DNA from: Petunia secreta
Taxonomy: Eukaryota > Streptophyta > Magnoliopsida > Solanales > Solanaceae
Length of the DNA: 64,000 nt
Direction: 5' to 3'
Assembly: GCA_029990175.1 (NCBI GenBank)
Contig: JARKIP010000211.1
Coordinates: 124,001 to 188,000, forward strand
Positions 23,141 to 34,219 of the stretch are shown here, in pieces. The translations under genes were made by a program, and so were the position numbers. The notes under the pieces are model-generated. The model had not been told where the DNA came from. It did not search any database and saw nothing but the letters and a program-made list of their open reading frames with translations. Numbering within the stretch: the stretch's first letter is position 1; the number at the start of each line of letters is the position of its first letter.

Positions 23141-23321
23141 CTTTGGATTTACATTCTATATTATATATTATGTCCTGTTATTGATATTGCATTGGGAATT
23201 TGAGTATTGTACTTTGGCTTGGAGTTGGCATCTGCTTCCCGGCTGTCGATGAGAGTCCTGTGCCGGTGAAGGGTTATTATTGCATCACATTTCATTCATA
23301 TGCATTACATTGCATATCATA

Positions 23322-23527
23322 CTGAGTGCAGGAGTATTCCACCTCAGCTTTACATTTTACCGGGTGCAGGAGTATTCCGCCCCAGGAGAGTGTAGGAGTA
23401 TTCCGCCTCTGGTTCTGGTTTATATTATATCGGGTGCAGGAGTATTCCGCCCCAGGAGCAGGAGTATTCCGCTCCAGTTGGTTAGCAGATTGGATTCCCC
23501 TCGAATGCAGGAGTATTCCGCTTCGGG
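23322..23527 (+). repeat. Six-hairpin array with covarying arms
   Basis: Core AGGAGTATTCC is constant, usually with GC on each side. The outer arms differ but pair: CTGAG/CTCAG, GGG/CCC, AGAG/CTCT, GGG/CCC, GGA/TCC and CGAA/TTCG. The core can pair internally (GGA with TCC around GTAT), giving one continuous stem per unit. Unit spacing is irregular, unlike a simple tandem duplication. Confidence 0.85.
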
Positions 23528-23555
23528 CTGGGATTATGGGCACATGTGACCCTTT

Positions 23556-23625
23556 GTATCTCATTTCATTTCATATCATTTCATTTTATTTCATTTCATC
23601 CCATTCCATTTCATTTCATACTATT
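23556..23625 (+). repeat. TTTCA-type pentanucleotide tract
   Basis: A degenerate run of TTTCA/TTTTA/CCATT units after the hairpin array. The matching minus-strand tract in LTR-A is at 1123-1147 and in the 3' LTR at about 31010-31078. Confidence 0.8.
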
Positions 23626-24211
23626 GAGTAGATTTTTTTACATGAATACTGTTCTGCTTATATGTGCATTGCTTATTTGTTGATTGTTGTCTGGTTCCGT
23701 TTCCCTTACTAGCGTATCTATTTTTCGAGGTTGCTAGTTTGTTCACACTTATTGAGTCCTCATGACTCACCTCCCTATTTTTCCTTGTGTTTTTTTTTCG
23801 TTCGGCAGATCCTGCACCAGGACCCAGCCAGTCGCGCCGTGATTGAGGAGTAGTACGTTCTCAGCTGTCTACGGTGAGCTATCCTGTTCATTGCGGCCAC
23901 CAACTTCAGATATTACAGTTTTCTTTACTTTTGCTCCCTTCGGGAGATGTGTATATCTTTTGGCCTTCTTAGATGTCTGATCTAGAAACCTTTAAAATTG
24001 TGTATTCTGGGTAGTTAGTTGTATTATTCAGACAGCTTGTATGTTTGTCTATTCTTAAGAGTTATCTTATGTTATTAAAATTTGGTTCATTTTCATTTCA
24101 AGGTAATTCTTTGCAATATATATCGATTCTATTAATAAGGTTCGCCCGACAGGTTTGGGGGAGGTGGTCGGGTGCCCGCATGGCCTAACCGAGAATTCGG
24201 GTCATGTCAGT

Positions 24212-24224
24212 TGGTATCAGAGTG
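24212..24224 (+). other. Primer-binding site, initiator Met-tRNA
   Basis: TGGTATCAGAGTG two bases after the LTR end; the last bases depart from TGGTATCAGAGCC, so the site has one or two mismatches. Confidence 0.88.
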
Positions 24225-24402
24225 AGTTTTAGAGTTTTTCCAGATCATGACAGTGTCTAATAGAGTCTCGCTGATCGGGCGGAGATGTCTATACCTATTT
24301 ACGAGAGGCTATGATGGCATTTAGCCAGTTTCCCTTCTTTCTTTCTATGTTGTGCGTGAGTCTTCTTACCTAAAGTTAAATATTTTTAATTTTTCGCAGT
24401 AA

Positions 24403-25512
24403 ATGATGAGAACGCGCGCAAATGTTCGGCGAGAGGCGGAGAAGCCAGCGGCCGCCCCTATGCCTGCTGCTCCGCGAGGTGGTGGTGTTGGCCGCGGTAG
24501 AGTTCGTGGTCGAGGCAGAGGTAGAGTTGCCCAGGCCGCGAGGATGGTGGATCGTGTTGATCCTGCTGCAGAGGTTCCGGTAGTGCCAGCTTTTGCCGGG
24601 CAAGGGGAGCAGGGCTTATTCGTTCCCCCCGCACTTCATGACGCTTTTATGAGATTTTTAGCGACGCAGATGCCCCAGGGACCTCCTATTCCTCTGGCTG
24701 CCGTAGATGCTCATATTCCTCGGGCTACTGTGGATGCTCCTTTTCCTCAGGCTGCTATAGATGCTCCTATCCCTCAGGCAGCTCCTCAGGCTGCGGTAGA
24801 TATTGGTTCTCAGGTTCAGGAAGCCCCTATTCCAGCTCCACAGGTAGCCCCAGCAGTTCATGTTCCAGATGGTCATGTTCCAGAGGTAGTGGGTGTTGTA
24901 CCTCCGATTGTTCAGGCTAGTCAGCCAGTCCAGGTAGCAGGTCGGGTTGACGATCCGGCAAGGTTGCATTATTTTACCCGACTTAGTCCTCCGAATTTCT
25001 CTGGTCAGAAATCAGATAAGCTTAAGCCTCGTGAGTTTCTTGATCAATGTCAGCGTATCTTAGAGGACCTTGGATATCTTGAGTAGTATGGAGCTGATTA
25101 TACTGCTTTCCAACTTGAGGGTCCAGCTTTAGCTTGGTGGACCGCACTCCGATCAGCTAGGCAGTGCTTACCTAAGCTGACCTGGAGTGAGTTCTCTCAT
25201 CGATTCATGGAGAAGTTTTTTCCTCGCTGTCAGCAGGATGAGAAGAGGAGACAGTTTGAGAGGATTGGACAGGGTAACCTGTCAGTCACGGAGTATGAGC
25301 TTTTATTTTCAGAGATGTCCAGCTATGCTCCAGATCTCGTGCAGGAGCCCTCTGAGAGGGTCAGACGTTTTATTGATGGGCTTTTTCCTTATTTGCGGTC
25401 CCAGATGGCTCGTGAGATTGAGGCTGGTACTCTATTTGATGTCGGTGTCGATATTGGAGATGGAGGAGTTAGAGCGGGAGAGAGAGAGATCTCGTGGTCC
25501 AGGGCATTCTAG
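24403..25512 (+). pseudogene. Gag of plus-strand chromovirus
   Basis: Starts at ATG 24403 (MMRTRANVRREAEK), 3 bp after a CAG with a T-rich run before it. An RGRGRGR basic segment and a proline/alanine-rich linker with repeated PQAA/VDAP units lead to the capsid start (TRLSPPNFSG). One in-frame TAG (25084-25086) breaks the capsid; the same frame resumes and reads RFMEKFFPRCQQDEKRRQF and the SVTEYE motif up to about 25440, where a frameshift moves the reading to the pol frame. Confidence 0.85.
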
Positions 25513-28297
25513 TACCTCGCATGGAAGTAGGAGTTATCAGCAGCAGAGTAGGCCTCCAGTCAGACCAGCTCCGTTTCCAGCGCGTGGTTCTCAGAACGCG
25601 CTTACTTCTTGTCAGGGTCAGTTTTGGTTTCGCCCGCGAGATCAGTTTGATCAGCGTAGATTTGCTCCAGGGTGCTTTATCTGTCAGGATCCAGGGAATC
25701 ATAAGAAGGATTGCCCTTATCTCCTTCAGCAGGGTAGTAGCCGCCCTTTCCCTCGCCTTCCAGCGCCTATGCAGCAACAGCCTCAGGGTGCCCCTCCAGG
25801 GTCTCAGCCAGCTAGAGGTGCACCACCACCCGGTAGAGGTCGTGGACGTGGTCCTAGTGGTCCCTCTAGAGGTGGTCGTCAGGGTAGCGGCTCAGCTCAG
25901 CCGCAGAGACAGCTATATGCATTGCCGGCCAGGCAGGATGCCGAGGCATCCCCAGCTGTTGTTACAGGTATTTTATCTGTTTGTGGTCGAGATGCATATT
26001 CTTTGGTGGATCTAGGATCTACATATTCATATGTATCTCCTTATTTTGCTTCAGGTTTTCATGTTGATTATATGTGTCTTCGTGATCCATTATGTGTTTC
26101 TACTCCTATTGGAGACATTATCATCGTGGATCAAGTTTATCCAGCTTGTACCATATCTTTTGGGGGTCGTGAGACACTGGTAGATCTTCTAATCCAAGAT
26201 ATGGTTGATTTTGATGTCATTATTGGCATGGATTGGTTAGCGTCGTGTCATGCCACATTAGATTGTCATGCCAAGTCTCTTCAGTTGTCTCTTCCTTGTT
26301 CAGCACCGGTGGTGTGGCAGGGTTCTTATTTGCCACCCAGGGGGCATGTTATTTCTTTCTTGAAGGCAAAACGGATGATGGATAAAGGGTGTTTAGCATA
26401 TCTTGCCATGGTTCGAGATACCACTGTGGAGATTCCATCTCTTGATTCTATGCCTGTCGTTAAGGAGTTCCCTGATGTGTTTCCAGATGATTTGCCAGGA
26501 CTTCCTCCTGGTCGAGAGATCGAGTTTGGCATTGATACAGTTCAAGGGACTCAGCCTATTTCTATCCCTCCTTATCGTATGGCCCCATCAGAGTTGAAGG
26601 AGCAGTTGCAAGATTTGCTTGATAAGGGGTTCATCAGGCCGTGTATTTCTCCGTGGGGTGCTCCTGTTCTATTCGTGAAAAAGAAAGATGGGACTATGCG
26701 GATGTGTATTGATTATCGTCAGCTAAATAAGGTCACCATCAAGAATAAGTATCCCTTGCCTCGCATTGATGATTTGTTTGATCAGTTGCAGGGTGCCAAA
26801 TTCTTTTCTAAGATCGATATGCGATCTGGTTATCATCAGCTAAAGATTCGTGAGCCAGATATCTCGAAGTCTGCTTTTAGGACTCGTTACGGCCATTATG
26901 AGTTCCTAGTTATGTCTTTTGGGCTGACTAATGCTGCTGCAGCCTTTATGGATCTCATGAACCGGATGTTTAAGCCATTCCTTGATTCCTTTGTCATTAT
27001 CTTCATTGATGATATTCTTATTTATTCTCGTAGCCGCGAGGAGCATGATTATCATCTGAGGGTGGTTCTTCAGACCCTCCGTGATCGTAAGTTGTATGCC
27101 AAGTTCTCGAAATGTGAGTTTTGGCTTGATTCTGTAGCATTTTTGGGTCACGTGGTATCTAGTGAAGGTATCAAGGTTGATCCGAAGAAGATTGAAGCAG
27201 TGCAGAAATGGCCTCGTCCTACTACTCCGACGGAGATTCGCAGCTTCCTTGGGTTGGCAGGTTATTATCGGAGGTTTGTGGAGAAGTTCTCTACTATTGC
27301 AGCTCCCCTGACTCGCCTGACGCAGAAGGCGGTTCAGTTTCGATGGTCCGATGAGTGTGAGGCCAGCTTCCAGAAGCATAAGGCCTTATTGACTTCAGCT
27401 CCAGTGTTATCCCTTCCTTCGGGCACCGGCGGATTCGTAGTTTATTGTGATGCATCTCGTGTGGGCCTTGGTTGTGTTCTTATGCAGCACGGGAAGGTAA
27501 TTGCCTATGCTTCCAGACAGTTAAAGCCGAATGAGAAGAATTATCCGACTCACGATTTAGAATTGGCAGCTGTGGTCTTTGCTTTGAAGATATGGAGGCA
27601 TCACCTTTATGGCGAGCCTTGTGAGGTGTATACGGATCATAAGAGTCTGCAGTATCTTATCTCTCAGAAAGATCTTGACGGCCGACAGCGGAGATGGCTT
27701 GAATTGATTAAAGATTATGATCTCACTATCCATTATCATCCTGGGAAGGCGAACGTGGTAGCAGATGCTTTGAGCAGGAAGTCCATGGGCAGCATGGCTT
27801 TTCTTTATGCTGATATGAGACCATTGGCTCGAGAATTGCAGTCCCTTTGTGACTTTGGCGTGAGATTTCTTCTCCCAGACTCCAGTCGAGTCTTAGCATG
27901 TATTGCAGCTCAGTCTTCCTTAGTCAGTCAGATTAAGGGAAGACAGTTCGAGGATCCTCATCTGCAGGAGTTGCGTGGTCGTGTCCTAAGTGGAGGAGTT
28001 CCCTCCTTCGAGCTTCATTCAGACGGAATTCTTTGGTTTAATGGTCGACTCTGTGTTCCTGATGTTGGGGATTTGAGGCAATCAGTGCTCGATGAAGCTC
28101 ATAGCTCGCGTTATTCCATTCATCCTGGTATTACAAAAATGTATCAGGACCTCCGAGAGCTATACTGGTGGAAGGGGATGAAGAGAGCTGTATTTGATTA
28201 TGTATCTCGTTGCTTGAACTGTCAGCAGGTTAAGTTCGAGCACCGACTGACTAAATCAGCTCACTTTATCCCTGTAAAGACTACTGATTCAGCTTAG
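25450..28297 (+). pseudogene. Gag end, protease, RT, RNase H and integrase N-terminus
   Basis: A long open frame that carries from gag into pol without a stop. In order: CCHC knuckle CFICQDPGNHKKDCP (25672-25715), protease with LVDLGSTYSYVSPYF (about 26003) and IIGMDWL, RT with CIDYRQLNK and the FIDDILIYS box (about 27004), RNase H with YCDAS, LELAAVVFALK and YTDHKS, and the integrase zinc-binding region HSSRYSIHPG...CLNCQQVK. At about 28243 the reading jumps from KFEH to RLTKSAHF: about 40 codons, including the first catalytic Asp region, are missing compared with the minus-strand relative. It ends at a TAG (28295-28297). Confidence 0.92.
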
Positions 28298-28498
28298 AGA
28301 CTGGCTCGGATTTTCATTGAGCAGGTTGTTAGATTGCATGGTACTCCTGTATCCATTATCTCAGATCGTGGTTCCCAGTTTACTTCTCAGTTCTGGCAGT
28401 CTTTTCAGAGAGAGTTGGGGACCCAGGTGCAGCTTAGTACAGCATTCCATCCTCAGACTGACGGTCAGTCTGAGCGGGTTATTCAAATTTTATAAGAC
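28298..28498 (+). pseudogene. Integrase core fragment between stops
   Basis: Same frame as the preceding ORF, reading the second catalytic Asp motif (SDRGSQFTSQFW) and the DGQSERVIQIL segment with the catalytic Glu. A TAA at 28493-28495 ends it. The two stops are point changes, not frame changes. Confidence 0.85.
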
Positions 28499-29245
28499 AT
28501 GTTGAGAGCTTGTGCATTGGACTTTGGGGGTTACTGGGATGATCATTTGGTGTTAGCGGAGTTCTCTTATAATAATAGCTATCAGTCTTCTATTCAGATG
28601 GCACCATTTGAGGCCTTATATGGTCGTCAATGTCGTTCTCCTATTGGCTGGTTTGAGTCTCGAGATGTCGAGGTGATGAGTTCAGATATGGTTCGTCAGA
28701 CTCTTAAGGTTGTTCGTGTTATTCAGGATCGTTTACGGACCGCCCAGAGTAGGCAGATTTCATATTCGAACCGGAGGAGCCGAGAGTTAGAGTTCGAGGT
28801 CGGTTATATGGTATTTCTGAAAGTGTCACCGATGCGAGGTGTAAAGAGATTTGGCAGGAAAGAAAAGCTTAGTCCCAGGTTCATTGGCCCTTTTCGTATC
28901 GAGAAGCGTATTGGTAAGGTAGCTTATCGGCTCGACTTGCCAGATTCTATGCCAGTTCACCCAGTTTTCCATGTATCGATGCTTCGAAAGTGTATCCGAG
29001 ATCCTTCCGAAGTGATCGAATTAGACCCTGCTCAGCTAGATGTGAATCTGGCTTACGAGGAGTTCCCAGTTGCTATAGTAGCGCGTGATATCCGGAAGCT
29101 TCGTTCGAAGCAGATTCCAATGGTTCGAGTGCGATGGAATAATCGTCCACATGAGGAGGACACTTGGGAGCTTGAGTCCAGTATGCGTGAGAGGTATCCT
29201 TACCTCTTCGACGATTCAGGTTTGAACTTTATCTTTAAAGCCTAA
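28499..29245 (+). pseudogene. Integrase C-terminus with chromodomain
   Basis: In frame with the upstream pol. It reads YNNSYQSSIQMAPFEALYG, then the GYMVFLKVSP and HPVFHVS motifs of the integrase C-terminal domain, and finally a chromodomain-like segment (IRKLRSKQIPMVRVRWN...EDTWELESSM) near 29080-29200. This places the element in the chromovirus branch. It stops at 29243-29245. Confidence 0.9.
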
Positions 29246-29370
29246 AAGTTCTAATCATTGTATATGATTTTGGTTTCGTAGTAAATGTCATTGAAAATTC
29301 GTGTAAGCATTCTCATTAGAGGTGTGAAATCTATTTTAGACTCTTGCTCGTTCGAGGACGAACGAGAGTC

Positions 29371-29384
29371 TAAGTGGAGGAGAA
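29371..29384 (+). other. Polypurine tract
   Basis: TAAGTGGAGGAGAA directly before the 3' LTR start TGAAACGACC. The upstream bases include a CGTTCGAGGACGAACG inverted repeat at about 29349-29364, which is shared with other copies (minus copy near 2785-2805). Confidence 0.88.
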
Positions 29385-31664
29385 TGAAACGACCTCGGTC
29401 AGTCGTTTCGGAAGTTAGGACTCCGATTAGCGTGCTGATAATTTTAAAATATTCGTAAGGTCCATTAGGACATGTCTGTAAAATTTGAGCTAAATCAGAC
29501 CTCGTTTGGTAGGCATCGGAAGAAGGTTTCAGTTTTTATTGTCAATAAATATTAAAAAGAGATTTTTGAGCTCGGTTTAGGCGAATGAGCTCCGATTCGA
29601 AATCCGAAAGTGCCGTTAGGTTCGTATGATTATTTGTGACTTTTGTGATTTTTCGAAAGTGAATTTCGATGTTGTTCGGCTAGTTTCCGCTAAAATGCCG
29701 AAAGTTAAATAATTTGACATTTTTCCTTTAAATTCGCATCTTGAGTTTCGGGAGTCAGATTTGAGATCCGTCTTCGCGAGTATGTTACATATATTTTGTA
29801 TAACTTACTTGAAAAATTTGGGATCATTTCGACTTCTCTAGGGTTCTATTTTAATTTTAATCGTCGTAGCGAATTTATTAAAAAAAATTAAATTAAAAAT
29901 TAATTAAATTTGTCGGTCAGCTAAGGGATTTAATCCCTTAGATTAGCAGTAGCATACATACCGAACATTTGAGCAAAAAATGCGCAGAAAGAAAAATTAT
30001 AAAAAAGGAGAGAAAAAAGGGAAAAAGAGGTGGAAAAATAGTGGAATTTCTACCCCAAATCTTCAGGTAATGATGTTAACTCATTATCTTAGCTTATTAC
30101 GTGTGTTTGAATATATTTGTACGGTAAAAATAGGGATATTAGACATCGCCCTAATGACGTAAATTGATAGTTTACAGGGTCAATTGGACCCCGATGATGG
30201 AAATGATTATATATTCGTACTCAGTGAGTTTTGGGCAACATATAAATATAATTTATTTAGGGTTTGGTTATGGGACTTTGAACCCTGTATATAGGCCTGG
30301 CCTGCGTATTGCGTATACGAATAGGGTATCAGGTTCCTAACTGGATTTCCCTAAAACATAAGGAATGAAGCCTTTAGCTTTATTTGATATAATTTTTCTG
30401 CTTATTGAATAGAAAGAGATCGTTTGGCAACTAATACAAAGGAAAAAGCAGTGGTTGAGTAACAGGACTAGCTTTGGAATACGGTAAGTGTTTATATCCA
30501 TTTCTTTGGAGGCACTTGGCCTCGTGGATTTTCTACCACGTGTTCCTTATGTGTGTAGCTGGCAATAGGCGTACTCATTACGCCTTAGCTTTGGATTTAC
30601 ATTCTATATTATATATTATATATTATGTCCTGTTATTGATATTGCATTGGGAATCTGAGTATTGTACTTTGGCTTGGAGTTGACATCTGCTTCTCGGCTG
30701 TCGATGAGAGTCCTGTGCCGATGAAGGGTTATTATTGCATCACATTGCATTCATATGCATTACATTGCATATCATACTGAGTGCAGGAGTATTCCGCCTC
30801 AGCTTTACATTTTATCGGGTGCAGGAGTATTCCGCCCCAGGAGAGTGCAGGAGTATTCTGCCTCTGGTTCTGGTTTACATTATATCGGGTGCAGGAGTAT
30901 TCCGCCCCAGGAGCAGGAGTATTCCGCTCCAGTTGGTTAGCAGATTGGATTCCCCTCGAATGCAGGAGTATTCCGCTTCGGGCTGGGATTATGGGCACAT
31001 GTGACCCTTTGCATCTCATTTCATTTCATCTCATTTCATTTTATTTCATTTCATCCCATTCCATTTCACTTCATACTATTCAGTAGATTTTTTTTACATG
31101 AATACTGTTCTGCTTATATGTGCATTGCTTATTTGTTGATTGTTGTCTGGTTCCGTTTCCCTTACTAGCGTATCTATTTTTCGAGGTTGCTAGTTTGTTC
31201 ACACTTATTGAGTTCTCATGACTCACCCCCATTTGTCCTTGTGTTTTCTTTTCGTTCGGCAAATCCTGCACCAGGACCCAGCCAGTCGCGCCGTGATTGA
31301 GGAGTAGTACGTTCTCAGCTGTCTACGGTGAGCCATCCTATTCATTGCGGCCACCAACTTCAGATATTACAGTTTTCCTTACTTTTGCTCCCTTCGAGAG
31401 ATGTGTATATCTTTTGGCCTTCTTAGATGTCTGATCTGAAAACCTTTAAAATTGTGTATTCTGGGTAGTTAGTTGTATTATTCAGACAGCTTGTATGTTT
31501 GTCTATCCTTAAGAGTTATCTTATGTTATGAAAATTTGGGTCATTTTCATTTCAAGGTAATTCTTTGCAATGTATATCGATTCTATTAATAGGGTTCGCC
31601 CGACAGGTTTGGGGGTGGTGGTCGGGTGCCCGCACGGCCTAACCGAGAATTCGGGGTTGTGTCA
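29385..31664 (+). repeat. 3' LTR of plus-strand chromovirus
   Basis: 2280 bp, intact TG...CA, homologous to 21946-24209. It keeps the donor-like GTAAGT at 30484, the hairpin module and the six-hairpin array (30776-30978). The acceptor-like AG is changed to AA at about 31262. It is followed by GGGGT, the target duplication. Confidence 0.93.
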
Positions 31665-33130
31665 GGGGTACATCTTGGTTTGCAAAGGAAAAAGTACTAC
31701 GAAGGACACGAGAGGTTATCATTCACTAGAGCAGTTTATTCCAACTCTGAAACAAGCATCCATCTTTTCAAGTTACGTGCAAACTCTCGAGGTAGAAAGA
31801 CTTGCCAAAGGTGTTCATGAGCTGACCGGTCTAAAGGAGCAATTCATGATAGAATATGTTGCAGTTCCCAAAAAGCATACTGAAGCCCTGAACATCCAGA
31901 AAGCTGAAACTAAATTTATGCCGAACAACTGAATTTGCAGTATATTTCGAGCATGCCGAGAACCTTGGTGGAGCTGGGGCATTAGTTATCTTCTTAAATA
32001 AAATACGACTCCAAGTTGTTAGCTTTTATTTTCTTTGTTTTCCAACTTTATTGCATCATCGTTTCCATTCGAAAACTATTTCTCACGTCCAATAGTAAAA
32101 GCATTTCTTATTTTTCATTTTGAGTATGCATCATTCACTTTCTGCAAAATCATTTTAATTCTATTGAATCTGCGATGGCGATGCGAGAGAGTATTCCAAA
32201 ACGACGAGTACAGGCCGGGCTATGATGATTCGACAAAGGACATTTAAGGAATTTCATGGTTGATCGAGAAAAGCTTATAGCAGACAACTGAGGCAAGAGC
32301 ATATTGAGGAAGATGACATACAATTCAAGGCGAAACAATAGAAATACACATAAGAAGCAGAATTAGACAATCCCAAATGGACCAAAAGCATACTCGAGCA
32401 AGCGAAGCTCATGGATAGCAAAGTTTGAACACAACAAGCAATAGAATGGCAAAGGCATTTACCAATAAATATAGAGCAAGAAAGTTGACCTTAAAATAGA
32501 TCGAGACAAAGCAAGATCCTTATGTCATGCACAATGTTAATTAGAGGAGCACTAATATCCGGCTAGGATAGATCACGAAGTACAACCAAAATCCCTTTGC
32601 TCAGACACAATCAAGCGATAATACAAATCAAAGTCGACATTAGCAACATTCGTCTTTATTGAATTTGAACTACGCAGCGACCTGATTTCCAAGAGGGGAT
32701 ACGTAGGCAGCCTACTCAAGGCACGGTCACATCGTATGAAAATTTTACTGCACACTGGAGTAGAAATTTTGAGCTTCCCTCAAAATTTCAAAATGGATGA
32801 TTTTGGAGCAGCAAACGGATTTGGAAGAGATTATGTCCAGAAAACACATCGCAGTCTATGATTCAAGGGAATAAGTTTGAATTACTCTTTAAACATTATT
32901 TTTTTAAAAAACACATGCATATTTCTTTTCATTATCCTTTTTTTCCTCACAGCTCTACCAAGGTTCGATGCTAAAAAGGACGAAATGACAAGGAGACATT
33001 TATATAAGATGCAGCAGCAAAGTACAACAAATACGCAAGTCAACCTCCTAAAAAAAACTCACAAATTTTCTTTGATTGCAGGTTTACACAGGTACCGAGT
33101 ATACCTAACAACTCTTGCAAAGAAATATTT
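31665..33130 (+). mobile_element. Tat-like element internal region, decayed
   Basis: Resumes the sequence broken at 21945. A frame at 31670-31932 continues from ...ILVCKGK but has no recognised domain. Around 32655-32720 the sequence GGATACGTAGGCAGCCT resembles the region after pol in Tat-type elements. No RT or integrase is visible, so pol has been lost or was never present in this copy. Confidence 0.55.
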
Positions 33131-33141
33131 ATTAGATTAAA

Positions 33142-33735
33142 GAAACATAGAGTCTGTGTCGGTGGATATATAGGGTCTGTGTTTATGGACATGACATCAA
33201 TTTGAGAAGCATAGAATCTGCGTCAGGGGATATATAAGGTTCGCGTTTGGGGACATGACATCATTTGAAGAAGAATAGAATCTGCATCGGTGGATGTATA
33301 GGTTTCGCGTTTGTGGACATGACATCAATTCGAGAAGCATAGAATCCGCGTCGATGGATATATAGGGTTCGCATTTGTGAACATGACAGCAACGAAGCAG
33401 AGTAGGGTTTGCGTTTGTGGGCGTAGATCAGCAGTTTGAAAGCAAAGTAAGGTCCGCGTCTGCGGGCATAGTTCAATAATTTGAAGCAAAGTAGGGTTCG
33501 CGTTTGTGGGAATAGTTCAGCAGTTTGAAAGCAATGTAAGGTCCGCGTCTGTGGGCATAGTCCGACAATTCGAAGAAGAGTAGGGTTCGCGTTTTTGGGC
33601 ATAGTTCGGCAATTTGAAGCAAAGTAGGGTTCGCGTTTGAATGCATAGTTCAGCACTTTGAAGCATATATAGTTCGCATCGGTGGGCACATTCAATAGTT
33701 AAAGAAGTAAGGTCTGCGTTTGTGGACATAGAATT
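33142..33735. repeat. Degenerate tandem repeats in Tat-like element
   Basis: Two zones. The first (to about 33385) has roughly 66-bp units containing GAATCTGCGTCGGTGGATAT and GACATGACATCA. The second (to about 33735) has roughly 47-50 bp units built on GGGTTCGCGTTTGTGGGCAT and CAGTTTGAAAGCAAAGTA. Both share the GTTCGCGTTTGTGG core. Minus-strand frames of 103-144 codons here are repeat by-products. Confidence 0.8.
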
Positions 33736-34219
33736 TGAAATACAAGACAACATTGAGCAAACAACTTGGATACTCGTAAAAAAAAGACAACTTAAGCCCG
33801 ATACATAAAAAAGTGGAAAGCAAGACAATTAGAATGCACGTTTGATAACTATGAGACGAGGGAACAATACCTCTCAGGGAGGCAATATCTTGGAAATACA
33901 AGCACTGTTATAACTCACATGATAGATGAGCACGTATTTTTTAAATGACAGTCGCAATGAGACACCCTCACAAAAATTGCAAAATAAATGACAGAGAGAG
34001 ATCCCCGGATAAAGCTTTGAAGAGAGATTACACCCTTCCCATTTCCTATCCTAAATTCATATTCCCATTCCTAAAATCGTGTGTGAAACCCTTACTCGTG
34101 CGTCATAAACCCTTTCACATAAGCTACATGCCATTCCGTCCGTCGTGACAAAATTGGCTATTCCGTCAAATATCTTTGTTCGAAGATTCTTTCATCATCC
34201 CCAGGCAAAGAGGGTCAGC
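33736..34219 (+). mobile_element. Tat-like 3' internal region and polypurine tract
   Basis: Non-coding stretch leading to GCAAAGAGGGTCAGC (34205-34219), a plausible polypurine tract right before the LTR start at 34220. No gene is seen. Confidence 0.55.

Larger units (their letters stand above)
23038..23808 (+). other. Candidate leader intron in LTR
   Basis: Starts with GTAAGT, matching the plant donor consensus, and ends in a pyrimidine-rich run followed by TTCGGCAG. It would be 771 bp long and would contain all the hairpin arrays. Equivalent donor and acceptor sites are present in the other Tekay-related LTRs: 55204-56476, 61493-62613, and on the minus strand 590-1625 and 8201-9296. In the 3' LTR of this element the acceptor is CAA (31260-31262). 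Confidence 0.5.
21946..24209 (+). repeat. 5' LTR of plus-strand chromovirus
   Basis: Begins TAAAACGACC with an inverted repeat AAACGAC/GTCGTTT and ends CATGTCA. In order it holds a GGGTC...GACCC inverted repeat (22728-22742), a TATATAGG box at 22840, a GTAAGT donor-like site at 23038, a block of short inverted repeats, a single larger hairpin at 23235-23271, an array of six hairpins, a TTTCA-rich tract and a CAG acceptor-like site at 23808. Confidence 0.93.
21946..31664 (+). mobile_element. Tekay/Del-like chromovirus, plus strand, 9.7 kb
   Basis: Perfect 5-bp duplication GGGGT at 21941-21945 and 31665-31669. LTRs of 2264 and 2280 bp, Met-tRNA primer site at 24212, polypurine tract at 29371-29384 and gag-pol with chromodomain in between. 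The 5' LTR has TA instead of TG at its first two bases. LTRs differ by about 9 substitutions in the first 280 bp by eye, so the insertion is not very recent. Gag and pol carry stops, a frameshift and an integrase deletion. It interrupts the Tat-like element. Confidence 0.95.

Noticed and set aside
24403..29245. Endogenous pararetrovirus (caulimovirus-like) origin of the gag-pol genes
   Set aside because: LTRs, target duplications, integrase and a chromodomain are present, and the domain order is that of Ty3/gypsy chromoviruses.
33261..33828. Minus-strand frames with repeated NYA/RTMP-like peptides
   Set aside because: They follow the period of the underlying tandem repeat and have no similarity to known repeat proteins that I recognise.
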